The notes: generated by a model not told the origin, from the sequence alone. Shown: positions 22,234 through 31,676, counted from the first letter of the stretch. The stretch: 41,933 bases of DNA from Polaromonas sp. (GCA_013823505.1 PNMH01000030.1:1-41933), one strand, 5' to 3'. Translations and numbers: made by a program.

Positions 22234-24279
22234 ATGAAACGTTTTGTTCCGGACTCCGCCCCTTGGGCGGGGTCCCTTCTGCTTTGCGCCGCGCTGTGGT
22301 GCCCACCGCCTGCACGCGCGCAAGCCGTGGAGACGCCGGTTGCGCCAGCGGCCAGCGCCTTGCAGGACGCGGTGGACGCCGCCGATGCCGACGCCGACGC
22401 GCCAGCCGCGCCCACGCCCCGCGACCGCACCACCCCCCGCCCACCCGCCGAGCCCCGCTTCGAAATCGACCTGCAGGCGCCCGACGAGGTACGCGAGTTT
22501 TTGCTGCGCCACATCGAGCTGCAGCGCTTTCGCCTGCTGCGCAACCTCGACGCCAACGAACTCACCCGCCTGCTGGCCGCAGCGCCCGCCAACCTGCGCG
22601 AACTGCTCGCCACGCTGGGCCACTTTTCGCCCGTGGTGGACGTGGTTGGACCGCCTGCCCTGGCCGAGGCGGCCGACACAGCCGCCGCGGGCAACGGCGC
22701 CCGGAGTCGCCCGCTGGGCACCGTGACCATCCGCGTGTCGCCCGGCCCCATCACGCGGGTGGCCTCGGTGAACGTGTCCTTTCTGGGCGACATCGCCACA
22801 GCGCCCGAGGCCAGCGAGCAACGCGACACCATCCAGCGCGAGGTGAGCGTGATGCAGGGCCTGCCGTTTTCCCAGAGCGACTGGGACCGCACGAAGGACG
22901 CTGCCCTGCGCGCCCTGATCGCCAGGCGCTATCCCGCCGGCCGCGTGCAGAACAGCCTGGCCGACATCGACGCCGACAACCGCCAGGCCAACCTCTACAT
23001 CGAACTGGACTCCGGCCGCGCCTTTCAAATGGGCGAGGTGGTGGTGGAAGGCGCGCAGCGCTACGACAAGGTCACTGTGGAGCGACTGGTGCGCCTCTCG
23101 GGCGTGGTGCCAGGCAGCGACTACGACCTGGCCCAGCTGCAAGCGGCCCAGCAGCGCCTGATCGAGAGCGGCTACTACGACTCGGCCTTTGTGTTCGTGG
23201 AGCCCAGCATGGACGGCGAGTCCCTGCCGGTGAAGGTGCAACTGCGCGAGAGCCTGCGCCAGAAGCTGGTGCTCGGCGTGGGCGGCAGCACCGACCGTGG
23301 CGCGCGCCTGTCGATCGAACACACGCACCACAGCGTGCCGGGCATCAACTGGCGCGCCGTGAGTGCGCTCAAGATCGAGCGCGTGGACCAGCTCGCCAGC
23401 ACCGACTGGAGTTCACCGCCCAGCAACGACGGCTGGCGCTGGATTGCCGGCGGTCGCTGGCTGCAGGAGCAGGACGACTTCAACATCACCACCAGCCAGC
23501 GGCTGCGCGCCGGCCAGTCGCAAGACGGCATCGAGTACGACCGCAGCTTCTATCTGCAATACGACCGCGCGAGTGTCTTCAACGAAGCCACGCAGGCCCT
23601 GCGCACCGCCGAGGCCAACTCGTCGGTCACCGCCAACTACGCCTGGACACGCCGCCGCTTTGACGACCCGATCTCGCCCAACGCGGGCTACGGTCTCGCG
23701 GCGGAACTGGGTGTGGGCTACACGCTGGGCACCACCCGCCAGCCCTTCACGCGCACGCAGGCGCGCTGGCTGGGCTATTGGCCGCTGGGCGACCGCTCGC
23801 CGCCGCCCGAGGCCAAACCGGGTGAAGCGCGCGTGGTGAACGCGTTCAACAACCGCACCAACCTCGGCCGCCTGGCGCTGCGGGTGGAAGGCGGCGCGGT
23901 GGTGGCCAAGCGCAGTGCCGCCATTCCCGACACGCAACTCTTCCTGACCGGCGGCGACGCCACGGTGCGCGGCTACGGCCTGCGCGACATCGGCGTGCGC
24001 CAGGCCGACGGCAGCGTGCTGCCCGGGCGCTACAAGGGCGTGGTCAGCCTGGAGTGGCAGCGCCCGATCTTCAACGCCAACGGCCGCTCGCCGGTGGAGA
24101 GCGTGCTGTTCATCGACGGCGGCGCCGTGGCCAACCGCGCGGGCGACCTCAAACCCCTGTGGGGCGTGGGCACCGGCGTGCGCTACAACAGCCCGGTGGG
24201 CCCGCTGCAGCTGGACCTGGCCTACGGGCTGGAGAGCAAGCGGCTGCGCCTGCACCTCAACGTGGGCTTCACGTTTTGA
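22234..24279 (+). CDS. tamA: TamA, Omp85-family outer-membrane translocation protein
   Basis: A 681-residue outer-membrane component of the translocation and assembly module. A signal peptide covers about residues 1-30. A low-complexity Ala/Asp/Pro stretch follows at about 44-75, then three POTRA domains to roughly 360 (including MGEVVVEGAQRYDKVTVERL and ASVNVSFLGDI), then a 16-strand barrel. The Omp85 signature V-R-G-Y-G appears as ATVRGYGLRDIG near 582-593, and the C-terminus ends in the aromatic LHLNVGFTF. It begins 4 bp after the VWA gene and is coupled to tamB, which starts within its stop codon. Confidence 0.93.
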   Translation: MKRFVPDSAPWAGSLLLCAALWCPPPARAQAVETPVAPAASALQDAVDAADADADAPAAPTPRDRTTPRPPAEPRFEIDLQAPDEVREFLLRHIELQRFRLLRNLDANELTRLLAAAPANLRELLATLGHFSPVVDVVGPPALAEAADTAAAGNGARSRPLGTVTIRVSPGPITRVASVNVSFLGDIATAPEASEQRDTIQREVSVMQGLPFSQSDWDRTKDAALRALIARRYPAGRVQNSLADIDADNRQANLYIELDSGRAFQMGEVVVEGAQRYDKVTVERLVRLSGVVPGSDYDLAQLQAAQQRLIESGYYDSAFVFVEPSMDGESLPVKVQLRESLRQKLVLGVGGSTDRGARLSIEHTHHSVPGINWRAVSALKIERVDQLASTDWSSPPSNDGWRWIAGGRWLQEQDDFNITTSQRLRAGQSQDGIEYDRSFYLQYDRASVFNEATQALRTAEANSSVTANYAWTRRRFDDPISPNAGYGLAAELGVGYTLGTTRQPFTRTQARWLGYWPLGDRSPPPEAKPGEARVVNAFNNRTNLGRLALRVEGGAVVAKRSAAIPDTQLFLTGGDATVRGYGLRDIGVRQADGSVLPGRYKGVVSLEWQRPIFNANGRSPVESVLFIDGGAVANRAGDLKPLWGVGTGVRYNSPVGPLQLDLAYGLESKRLRLHLNVGFTF

Positions 24280-27200
24280 GCGAACCAACCGAACCCCAGA
24301 AAACCCGGCGGCGCGCCCTCGGCGGCATCGCCTGGTTCGCCCTTTGGCTGCCCGGCGCCCTGCTCGGCCTGGTGCTGGCGGGCGCGATCGCCCTCTGGGT
24401 GTGGGCCGGTACCGCCGGCTCGCTGGCGCAAGCCATCGGATGGGGTCAGTCCTACATGGCCGACCAGGGCCCGAGCGCGGGCACGCTCAGCGTGGCCGAG
24501 GTGCAGGGCAGCCTGCGCAACGGTGGCGAGATCGGGCGGCTGCAATGGCGGCGCGACGAACTGACCGTGCAAGCCACCGGCGTGCGCATCGCGCTGGACA
24601 ACCGCTTCTGGTGGGATGCTTTGCTCGCGCGCGGCCTGCGCCTCTCGCAATTCGACATCGGCCGCCTGCAGATCACCGACCGACGCCCGCCCACCCCGGT
24701 GGAGCCGCTGCAACCCATCACCCTGCCGATGGCCATCACGCTGCCGTGGTCGGTGGGTGACCTGGTGCTCGACGGGAAGCAGGAACTCTCGATCAGCGGA
24801 CTCAAGGGCCAGTACCGCTACCGCCCGGCCGACAGCCTGTGGAACCTCGGTGTGGCCGACGCGCACCAGCTCGATCTGGAGAACCTGCAGGTGGCCGGCG
24901 GGCGGTACCAGATCCAGGCGGTGCTGGGTGCGCAAGCGCCCATGCCGCTGCGGGTGGACGCGCAGGGCGAGGTGAAGACCACCGTGCCCGGCGGCGAAGA
25001 CCTGGTGCTCAAGGCCATCGCCAAAGTCACCGGCCAGCTCGCCGAGTCCGACGCGGCGCTGGACGCCACCGCCAGCATCAACAGCAGCACCGCCAGTGCC
25101 ACCGACACGCCGGTGCTGGACGCCAGCGCGCGCATCCGCCCCTGGAAAACCCAGCCGATCGAGGCGGCCAACGCGCGCATGAACCGGCTCAACCTCGCCG
25201 CACTCTGGCCACAAGCGCCGGTGACCGAACTCAGCGGCACCATGGTGGCGCAGCCCGAGGGCGAGGCCTGGCGCGCGCAAGTTCGCCTGACCAACGCCTT
25301 GCCCGGCGCCGCCGACCAGCAACGCCTGCCGCTGCAAAGCCTGCAAGCCGATCTGGAGCAGCGCGGCGCGCGCTGGACGCTCTCCAACCTGGACGCCCAG
25401 CTCGGCGGTGGCCGCGTGCAAGGGCAGGGCTGGCGCGAACCCGCCGCCTCGCCGCTGGGCGACTTTCAAGGCGAGCTGAAAGCCAGCCGCATCAACCCGG
25501 TCGCCCTCTGGAGCAGCATCGCGCCGGCCGCGCTCGACGGCACGTTCTCCGCCCGCGCGGTCAACGCCGAATCGGCCAACCCGGCGATCGACCTCAGCGC
25601 CGTGGTCAAGCCCTCGGGCACCCAGCCCAAGGCCGGGCAACTCGCCGGCCTGCGCCTGCGCGACCTGAACCTGCAAGGCCGCTGGACGCCCCAGCCCGAC
25701 AACGCCGCGCTCGGCGTGCTGGACCTGCGCACCCTCAGCGCTGGCCTGGCCGACGCCACGCTGGACGGTGAGGGCCAGCTCGATGTGGGCGCGCGCCGTT
25801 TCGACGGGCGGCTCGCGCTCAAACTGCCCGGCGCCCAAGGCGACTGGCAAGGCCGTGTGGCCCATGCCCAAGGCAAGGGCGCGCTGAGCCTCGCGCTGGA
25901 CGACGCATCGCGCGTGCTCGCCTGGGTGAAGAGCCTGCAGACATTGCCGGTGCTCGGCCCGATGCTGCGCGCACAGCTCGACGCCCAGCCCGGCTTGCAG
26001 GCCGAGGGCAACGCCCGCCTCACCGCCAGCTGGGACGGCGGCTTGGGTGTGCTCGGTTACCCCGCGCCTGTGACGGGTGCCACCGCCGCCGCACCGCCGC
26101 GCGTGCAGGCCCGTTTGCAGGCACCACGCCTGCTCATCACACGCGGCACCGCGGCACGCGCGGCGGACCCGGCCACCGGCACCGCCGCCGTGGTGGGCAC
26201 GCTGCAGACGCTGACGCTGGCCAACCTGAACCTGCAGGCCAGCGGGCAGCCCCACCAGCTCAACATCACCGCCACCGGCCAGGCCGAGACGGGGCCCTGG
26301 CGCGGCACGCTGGACACCCAGGGCCAGCTGCAGTTGGGCAGCGCGCAACGGCCCGACATCGACAGCGGGCGCCTCGACCTCACCCGCCTGCAACTGCGCG
26401 CCACCGACAGCGCGCGCAAGGACCGCGTGGTGGACTGGACGCTGCAAAGCGTTGCCGCGCTCGGCCTGCGTTGGCAGGACGCGCGCTCCGCCATCAACCT
26501 GCAGGCCGACGCCGGCCAGTTGCGCCTGCAACCCACCTTCAGCAACCGCGTGGGCGGCGCACCAAGCGCCACCGTGGTCACCACCAGCCCCATGACCCTG
26601 GCGTGGGACCAGCTGAGCTGGCAAAAGGGTGCGCTGGCGACTCGCGGCCAGCTCACCGGCCTGCCGCTCTCGTGGGTGGACGCCTTCACCACCGCCGAGG
26701 GCGCCAAAACCGGCCCCCTGAGCCAGGCCGGCCTGGGCGGTGACGTGGTGTTCGACGGCAGCTGGGATTTTTTCCTGCCCGCCGACGCCGCCACCCCGCC
26801 GCGCCTGAGCGCCCAGCTGCAACGCCGCAGCGGCGACCTCTCGGTGCAGACCGATGGCGCGTTTGACGAGAACACCACCTCCACGCAGCGGCTGCAGACC
26901 GGCATCAAGGACGCGCGACTGAGCGTGACCACCCAGGGCGCCAACGTGCAGGCCAGCCTGCGCTGGGACACCGAGCGCCTGGGCCAGGCCAGCGCCGATC
27001 TGGGCACCACGCTGAACCCGCCCAATGGCGAGCAGACCGCGTGGCACTGGGCGCCCGACGCGCCCTTGCGCGGCACCATCACGGCCAGCCTGCCGCAGGT
27101 GGGGGTGTGGTCGGCGCTGGCGCCACCCGGCTGGCGTGTTCGTGGCACGCTGGCCGCCAGCGCCACGCTCAGCGGCACGCGCGCCAACCCGCTGTGGAAC

Positions 27201-28379
27201 GGCACACTGCAAGCCGACCAGCTGGCGCTGCGCTCCATCGTCAACGGCATTTCGTTCTCGCGCGGCGAACTGCGCGCCACGCTGGCCGGCGAGCGCATCA
27301 CCATCGACCGCTTCTATCTGCAGGGCCGTGGCGGCGTGGAAACCGGCGGCACCCTGCTGGCCAGCGGCACCACCGAGTTCCGCCGCGTCACGGTGGACGG
27401 CGTGAGTCAGCGCCAGCCCTACATCAACCTGCAGGCCACGGCGACGAAGCTGCGCGTGTCGTCCCGCGCCGACCGCCGCCTCACCCTCTCGGGCCAGCTG
27501 CAGGCCGAGCTGGTGGGCACGGCGCTGCAGATCCGCGGCGGGCTGCGGGCCGATTCCGCGCTCTTTGTGCTGCCCGACGAATCCACCCCCAGCCTGGGCG
27601 CCGACGTGGTGGTGCGCGGCACCGAAACCGCGCTGGAAACACCCGGTGCGTTCCGCGTGCGGCCTGACGTGCTGATCGACATCGATCTGGGCGACGACTT
27701 CCAGGTGAGCGGCCAGGGGCTGCAGACCCGGCTGGCCGGCAAGATCAATGTGCGCAGCACGCCCGACCTGCCCACACCGCGCGTGCTGGGCGATGTGCGC
27801 ACCGAACGCGGCTCCTACCGCGCCTACGGCCAGCAGCTCACCATTGAAACCGGCGTGCTGCGTTTCACCGGGCCCTACGACAACCCCACGCTGGACATCA
27901 CCGCTGTGCGCCCCAACAGCAGCCAGCGCGTGGGCGTGCAGATCAGCGGCACAGCGCAGTCACCGCGCGTGCGCCTGTTCTCCGACCCCGAACTGCCCGA
28001 CAGCGAAAAACTGGCCTGGCTGGTGCTGGGCCGCCCGGCCAGCGGCGCCGGGGCCGAGGCCGCCGTGCTGCAGCAGGCCGCGCTGGCCTTGCTGGCTGGG
28101 CGCGACGGCCGGCTGGATGGCGGCCTGGCCAGCGCGCTGGGTTTGGACGAAGTGTCGTTTGCCGGCAGCGGCACCAACGCCGACGGCACGACCGCCGCGG
28201 CGGCGCTCACGCTGGGCAAGCGCCTGTCCAACAACCTCTACCTCAGCTACGAACGCAGCCTGGCCGGGGCGCTGGGCACGGTCAGCATCTTCTACGACGT
28301 GTCGCGCCGCCTCACGGTGCGGGCGCGGGCGGGTGAAGAGAACGCACTCGACCTTATTTTTACGATCCAGTACGACTGA
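24276..28379 (+). CDS. tamB: TamB, inner-membrane anchored AsmA-like translocation/assembly protein
   Basis: A 1367-residue periplasm-spanning protein partnering TamA in outer-membrane biogenesis and, by family, phospholipid transport. A single anchor helix (about 16-40, rich in Leu/Ala/Gly) is followed by a very long beta-rich domain. The conserved C-terminal DUF490 region holds FTGPYDNPTLDITAVRP, QISGTAQSPRVRLFSDPELP and KLAWLVLGRP. It ends IFTIQYD, a typical TamB terminus. The start is TTG at 24276, overlapping the tamA stop (TTGA); no ATG fits. Length is typical of TamB (about 1250-1400). Confidence 0.93.
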   Translation: MSEPTEPQKTRRRALGGIAWFALWLPGALLGLVLAGAIALWVWAGTAGSLAQAIGWGQSYMADQGPSAGTLSVAEVQGSLRNGGEIGRLQWRRDELTVQATGVRIALDNRFWWDALLARGLRLSQFDIGRLQITDRRPPTPVEPLQPITLPMAITLPWSVGDLVLDGKQELSISGLKGQYRYRPADSLWNLGVADAHQLDLENLQVAGGRYQIQAVLGAQAPMPLRVDAQGEVKTTVPGGEDLVLKAIAKVTGQLAESDAALDATASINSSTASATDTPVLDASARIRPWKTQPIEAANARMNRLNLAALWPQAPVTELSGTMVAQPEGEAWRAQVRLTNALPGAADQQRLPLQSLQADLEQRGARWTLSNLDAQLGGGRVQGQGWREPAASPLGDFQGELKASRINPVALWSSIAPAALDGTFSARAVNAESANPAIDLSAVVKPSGTQPKAGQLAGLRLRDLNLQGRWTPQPDNAALGVLDLRTLSAGLADATLDGEGQLDVGARRFDGRLALKLPGAQGDWQGRVAHAQGKGALSLALDDASRVLAWVKSLQTLPVLGPMLRAQLDAQPGLQAEGNARLTASWDGGLGVLGYPAPVTGATAAAPPRVQARLQAPRLLITRGTAARAADPATGTAAVVGTLQTLTLANLNLQASGQPHQLNITATGQAETGPWRGTLDTQGQLQLGSAQRPDIDSGRLDLTRLQLRATDSARKDRVVDWTLQSVAALGLRWQDARSAINLQADAGQLRLQPTFSNRVGGAPSATVVTTSPMTLAWDQLSWQKGALATRGQLTGLPLSWVDAFTTAEGAKTGPLSQAGLGGDVVFDGSWDFFLPADAATPPRLSAQLQRRSGDLSVQTDGAFDENTTSTQRLQTGIKDARLSVTTQGANVQASLRWDTERLGQASADLGTTLNPPNGEQTAWHWAPDAPLRGTITASLPQVGVWSALAPPGWRVRGTLAASATLSGTRANPLWNGTLQADQLALRSIVNGISFSRGELRATLAGERITIDRFYLQGRGGVETGGTLLASGTTEFRRVTVDGVSQRQPYINLQATATKLRVSSRADRRLTLSGQLQAELVGTALQIRGGLRADSALFVLPDESTPSLGADVVVRGTETALETPGAFRVRPDVLIDIDLGDDFQVSGQGLQTRLAGKINVRSTPDLPTPRVLGDVRTERGSYRAYGQQLTIETGVLRFTGPYDNPTLDITAVRPNSSQRVGVQISGTAQSPRVRLFSDPELPDSEKLAWLVLGRPASGAGAEAAVLQQAALALLAGRDGRLDGGLASALGLDEVSFAGSGTNADGTTAAAALTLGKRLSNNLYLSYERSLAGALGTVSIFYDVSRRLTVRARAGEENALDLIFTIQYD

Positions 28380-28382
28380 GGC

Positions 28383-29006
28383 TCAAGCCAGCGCGGCCTC
28401 GGTCGTGTGGCTGGCGATCTCGCCTTGCGCCGTGGTCAGCGCCTGCGCCTTGGCGTCCGGGCCCATCGCCACGCCCTCGGCGCGAACGAAGCGCACGTCG
28501 GTGATGCCGAAGAAACCCAGTACCGTCTGCAAATAGCTCTCCTGGTGCTCCATGGCGCGGCCACCTTCGCTGGTGGAGTACACGCCGCCGCGGGTGATCG
28601 CCACGATCACCGTTTTGCCACCGGCCAGACCTTTCGGGCCTTTGTCGGTGTAGGTGAAGGTGCGGCCGGCCTGGGCCACGCGGTCGATCCAGGCCTTGAG
28701 CTGGGTCGGGATGGTGAAGTTGTAGAGCGGCGCGCCGATCACGACCAAGTCGGCCGCGAGGAACTGGCTCACCAGCGCTTCGGACAGCGCGTTTTCACGG
28801 CGTTGTGCTTCGGTGGCGGCCGCCTGGCCGGTGCGGAAACCCAGCGCGTCGGCGCCCAGGTGGGGCACCACCTCGGCGGCCAGGTCCAGGTGCTGCACCT
28901 GCGTGCCGGGGTGGCTGGCCACCCAGGCCGCCACGGTTTGCGCGGTGAGTTGGCGGGAAACGGACTGGTCGCCGGTGATGGCGGAATCGATGTGCAGCAG
29001 TTGCAT
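28383..29006 (-). CDS. azoR: FMN-dependent NADH azoreductase
   Basis: A 207-residue flavodoxin-fold NADH:quinone/azo oxidoreductase. Conserved segments are the N-terminal [17 protein letters not shown] phosphate loop, the FMN-contacting [19 protein letters not shown] (93-111) and [32 protein letters not shown]. These match AzoR, which reduces azo compounds and quinones by two electrons. It is divergent from a LysR regulator across 130 bp, the common arrangement for azoR/mdaB-type genes, and is likely regulated by it. The start at 29006 gives the canonical N-terminus. Confidence 0.92.
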   Translation of the reverse strand: MQLLHIDSAITGDQSVSRQLTAQTVAAWVASHPGTQVQHLDLAAEVVPHLGADALGFRTGQAAATEAQRRENALSEALVSQFLAADLVVIGAPLYNFTIPTQLKAWIDRVAQAGRTFTYTDKGPKGLAGGKTVIVAITRGGVYSTSEGGRAMEHQESYLQTVLGFFGITDVRFVRAEGVAMGPDAKAQALTTAQGEIASHTTEAALA

Positions 29007-29136
29007 GAGGAGCTCCAAAGGTCGAATAGGCCGCGGGTTGTGGCGATGGATGGAGTTTGAATCTCGATCGAATGTTTGATAAGTGGGCAAAATCGGGCCA
29101 CACCGTTCCATCAACAGGACAATCCAGGGCAGCCCC

Positions 29137-30108
29137 ATGCAGGACCTCAACGACATGCTGTATTTCGCCGAAGTGGTCGAACGCGGCGGCTTTGCCGCAG
29201 CGGGCCGCGCGCTGGGGTTGCCCAAGTCGCGCCTGTCGCGCCGCGTGGCCGGGCTGGAGGCACAGCTCGGCGTGCGGCTGCTGCAGCGCACCACCCGCAA
29301 GCTCTCGCTCACCGAGGTGGGCGAAACCTACCTGCGGCACTGCCAGGCGCTGCGCGAATCGGCCCAGGCGGCGGCCGACGCCGTGGCCCACGCCCAGGCC
29401 GAGCCGCGCGGCACCATCCGCGTGGTGTGCCCGGTCACGCTGGCGCAAACGGTGCTGGCCGACGTGATGCCGATCTACCTGGCGCGGCACCCGCAGGTGC
29501 GCGTGGAGATGGAGGTGAACAACCGCGTGGTGGATCTGGTGAAGGACGGCGTGGACGTGGCGCTGCGCGTGCGCCTCACGCTGGAGGACAGCGGCAGCCT
29601 CGTGGTGAAGCGGCTGGACGACGCGCGCTCGGTGCTCGTGGCCAGCCCGGCCTTGCTGGCCCGCCAGGGCACACCCACCACGCTGGACGAAGCCGGCCAG
29701 CTCGACAGCGTGGCCATGTCGGCCGTGGATGGCGTGGTCAGCGTGCGCCTGACCAACGCTCAGGGCCGCGAGGCGGTGTTGCAGTACCGGCCCCGCTTCA
29801 TTGCTGACGATCTGCTCACCCTCAAGCTCGCCGTGCTCGGCGGCAGCGGTATGTGTTGGCTGCCCGACTACATGTGCGAAGACGAACTGCGCGATGGCCG
29901 GCTGGTGCGCCTGCTGCCCGAATGGTCCACCCCGGTGGGTGTGGTGCACGCGGTGTTTCCCTCGCGCCGGGGCCTCACACCCGCGGTGCGCAGCTTTCTG
30001 GATTTTCTGGGGGAAACCGTGCCGGTCTGCGGCAGTTTGCTGCGCCTGCCCGCGGCGGCTCGCGCAGAGTCGCCCCCGTACAATGCGCACACGCTTGCGC
30101 GGCCATAG
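29137..30108 (+). CDS. LysR-family regulator, divergent from azoreductase
   Basis: A 323-residue LysR-type regulator. The helix-turn-helix lies at about 1-60 ([36 protein letters not shown]) and the effector domain starts near 90 ([15 protein letters not shown]). The subgroup resembles regulators that sit beside quinone/azo reductases. ATG at 29137 is preferred; the frame is open for 18 codons further upstream. Its last codons and the TAG stop lie inside the 5' acceptor strand of tRNA-Arg (30099 onward), so the gene's 3' end and the tRNA share about 10 bp. Confidence 0.9.
   Translation: MQDLNDMLYFAEVVERGGFAAAGRALGLPKSRLSRRVAGLEAQLGVRLLQRTTRKLSLTEVGETYLRHCQALRESAQAAADAVAHAQAEPRGTIRVVCPVTLAQTVLADVMPIYLARHPQVRVEMEVNNRVVDLVKDGVDVALRVRLTLEDSGSLVVKRLDDARSVLVASPALLARQGTPTTLDEAGQLDSVAMSAVDGVVSVRLTNAQGREAVLQYRPRFIADDLLTLKLAVLGGSGMCWLPDYMCEDELRDGRLVRLLPEWSTPVGVVHAVFPSRRGLTPAVRSFLDFLGETVPVCGSLLRLPAAARAESPPYNAHTLARP
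30079..30084 (+). promoter_or_regulatory. Candidate -10 element for tRNA-Arg
   Basis: TACAAT followed by a GC-rich discriminator (GCGC) ends 14 bp before the tRNA 5' end. The discriminator is typical of stable-RNA promoters under stringent control. No convincing -35 hexamer lies 17 bp upstream. The element is inside the LysR coding sequence. Confidence 0.4.
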
Positions 30109-30173
30109 TTCAACGGATAGAACGGGCCCCTCCTAAGGGCCAGATAGGGGTTCGATTCCCTTTGGCCGCACCA
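30099..30173 (+). tRNA. tRNA-Arg (anticodon CCU), CCA encoded
   Basis: A full cloverleaf can be folded. The acceptor stem is GCGGCCA with TGGCCGC. The D-arm is GTTC/GAAC. The anticodon stem is GGCCC/GGGCC with loop CTCCTAA (anticodon CCT). The T-arm has loop TTCGATT. The discriminator A and an encoded CCA (30171-30173) complete it. It reads the AGG codon, which is rare in high-GC genomes. tRNA-Arg(CCU) genes are frequent integration targets, but no integrase or repeated 3' end is visible downstream in this window. Confidence 0.95.
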
Positions 30174-30198
30174 GCCCTTGCCGACCGGCAGCCGGTCT

Positions 30199-30543
30199 TC
30201 AGCGCAAGGCGCGACCCAGCAGCACACCCACCACGATCCCTGTGAACACCGCCAACAGCGGATGGGCACGGATCTCCCCGCGCAGGTTGTCGGCCGACTC
30301 CACCGCCACGTCACGCACCTGCAAGGCCTGGCGTTTCATCTGCGCGCCCGTGGCCGCCCATCCGGCATCTGCGCGCAGCTCCGGCTCGTGCATTCCATGC
30401 TCCACGCGGTCGTTGGCCTCCTGCAGGAGGTGTTTGGTGATGTCGGTGCCGTGCTCGGCCATGCCGGTGTGGCCCGGCTCGCGCACGACCTCGGTGCTGG
30501 GGATGCCGGTGTAGGGAAAAGCGGTGGTGGTGGTGATGGACAT
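30199..30543 (-). CDS. Small DUF883/ElaB-like membrane-anchored protein
   Basis: A 114-residue protein with a soluble, helical, charged body (TKHLLQEANDRVEHGMHEPEL, QMKRQALQVRDVAVESADNLRGEIRAHP) and a single C-terminal membrane helix (about 95-114) ending in the GVLLGRALR tail. This architecture, with the RxHPLxAV...GxxxGxLL pattern, resembles the ElaB/YqjD/YgaM (DUF883) group of inner-membrane, ribosome-associated stationary-phase proteins. Similarity is limited to the architecture and C-terminal motif. ATG at 30543 has a GGAG site; an upstream in-frame start lacks one. Confidence 0.75.
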   Translation of the reverse strand: MSITTTTAFPYTGIPSTEVVREPGHTGMAEHGTDITKHLLQEANDRVEHGMHEPELRADAGWAATGAQMKRQALQVRDVAVESADNLRGEIRAHPLLAVFTGIVVGVLLGRALR

Positions 30544-30711
30544 GGGGGTCTCCGGAAGGTCTGCAAAACGAGACCAGACGGTCACGGTACGGACGACAGG
30601 CGCCGGGGTCTGTTCGGTGACGCACGGCGGGTCGAGGATGTCGAAAATGTCGAGCCTGTTTCGTCGTGGGTGGGCAAGCCCGAAGTCCCATCACCTGTTC
30701 AGGAGATCCCC

Positions 30712-31143
30712 ATGCCGACCCAACTCTGTGCCTACCTCTCGTACAACGGCGACTGCACCGAAGCCATGGCGTTTTACGCCCATGTGCTGGGCGCCAAGCT
30801 CGAAGCGCTCATCACCTACGGCCAGATGCCCGGCGAGATGCCGGTGCCACCCGCGCACGCCGACCGCGTGATGCACGCCTACCTGGTGCACCCGGACTTC
30901 GCCATCATGGCCGGCGACACGCCGCCCGGCGTGCCTTATGCCGGCATCCAGGGCTGCATGCTGGCCATCACCTACCCCACGGTGGCCGAAGCCACGCGCG
31001 TGTTCAACGCGCTGGCCGAGGGCGGCAAAGTCGGCATGCCCCTGGCCGAGACCTTCTGGGCCGACACCTTCGGCATGGTGACCGACCGCTTCGGCACACC
31101 GTGGGGCGTCAATGGCGGGCCGCGGGAGATGGGCCAGTCGTGA
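30712..31143 (+). CDS. VOC-superfamily (PhnB/glyoxalase-like) protein
   Basis: A 143-residue vicinal-oxygen-chelate fold protein of the PhnB-like type. It begins with the paired-beta motif LCAYLSYNGDCTEAMAFYAHVLGAK and shows IMAGDTPPG and ETFWADTFGMVTDRFGTPWGVN, the standard closing segment of this family. PhnB-like proteins are often annotated as 3-demethylubiquinone methyltransferase-like, but the reaction is generally unknown. AGGAG lies 8 bp before the start. It is a single gene between the DUF883-like gene and a convergent lipoprotein gene. Confidence 0.88.
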   Translation: MPTQLCAYLSYNGDCTEAMAFYAHVLGAKLEALITYGQMPGEMPVPPAHADRVMHAYLVHPDFAIMAGDTPPGVPYAGIQGCMLAITYPTVAEATRVFNALAEGGKVGMPLAETFWADTFGMVTDRFGTPWGVNGGPREMGQS

Positions 31144-31158
31144 ACGATCCGGCGGACC

Positions 31159-31632
31159 TCAGAGCTGCCCTTCGCTCAGCGTGTCGAGCTGAAAGCGCCC
31201 GCTGCGGTCCCACAGCCAGGTGTCCACGTACTGCACGCGCCCGAAGCCGGGCGGCGACGGGAACGGCGCGGCGGCGCGCACGAGGCGTTCGATCTCGGCC
31301 ATGACTTCAGGCGCGTGGCTGGGGCCACGCAGCCAGCGGGTGGAGCCCACGCGCCCGCCTTGGGTCAGTTCCACCTCCAGCACGCCGATGGCGTAGAGCA
31401 TGGGCGGCAGTTTGCCCCGGTAGATGCGGTCCGGGTACTTGCGGTAGAGGTGGGTGGCGGCTTCGCGGCGGTAGGCCGCGCTGGCCGGCGCCTGGCCGGG
31501 CAGCGGTGCGCGGGTTCCACAGCCGGCCACCAGCGCCGCAGCGCCGGTGGCGGCGGCCAGGGCCATGAACTGGCGGCGTTCTTCCAGGGTTTTTTGGAGC
31601 ATGGGTTCAGGCAGCGGTTTGAAAACGTGCAT
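31159..31632 (-). CDS. Tat-exported lipoprotein with TonB-C-like region
   Basis: About 157 residues. The N-terminus has a twin-arginine-like motif, E-R-R-Q-F-M, then a hydrophobic Ala-rich core and a lipobox ending LVAGC. It should therefore be exported folded and lipid-anchored. The mature part (YRKYPDRIYRGKLPPMLYAIGVLEVELTQ in two pieces, then STRWLRGPSHAPEVMAEIERLVRAAAPFPSPP) resembles the C-terminal domain of TonB-type energy transducers, but there is no membrane-spanning TonB N-terminus. It lies 44 bp behind the iron-type ABC permease on the same strand, so a part in metal uptake is possible. The start is uncertain: ATG at 31632 or 31602, neither with a clear ribosome-binding site. Confidence 0.7.
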   Translation of the reverse strand: MHVFKPLPEPMLQKTLEERRQFMALAAATGAAALVAGCGTRAPLPGQAPASAAYRREAATHLYRKYPDRIYRGKLPPMLYAIGVLEVELTQGGRVGSTRWLRGPSHAPEVMAEIERLVRAAAPFPSPPGFGRVQYVDTWLWDRSGRFQLDTLSEGQL

Positions 31633-31676
31633 TGGACCAGCGTGCAACCAGCGGCACAACGGCCCGCAACAACCGC

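Noticed and set aside
20202..22892. A long minus-strand open frame of 896 codons
   Set aside because: It lies antisense to the well-supported MoxR, GNAT, VWA and TamA genes, is rich in His/Arg/Val with no domain, and is the usual shadow of high third-position GC.
24222..27212. A minus-strand open frame of 996 codons opposite tamB
   Set aside because: Antisense shadow of a GC-rich coding sequence; composition is Gly/Ala/Arg/Gln-rich without recognisable motifs, whereas tamB has clear family features.
29060..29090. TCGATCGA palindrome in the azoreductase/LysR intergenic region
   Set aside because: An 8-bp palindrome alone is too short to claim a LysR operator, although the location would fit.
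30174..31158. Genomic island inserted at tRNA-Arg
   Set aside because: No integrase, no duplicated tRNA 3' end and no composition change follow the tRNA within the window.
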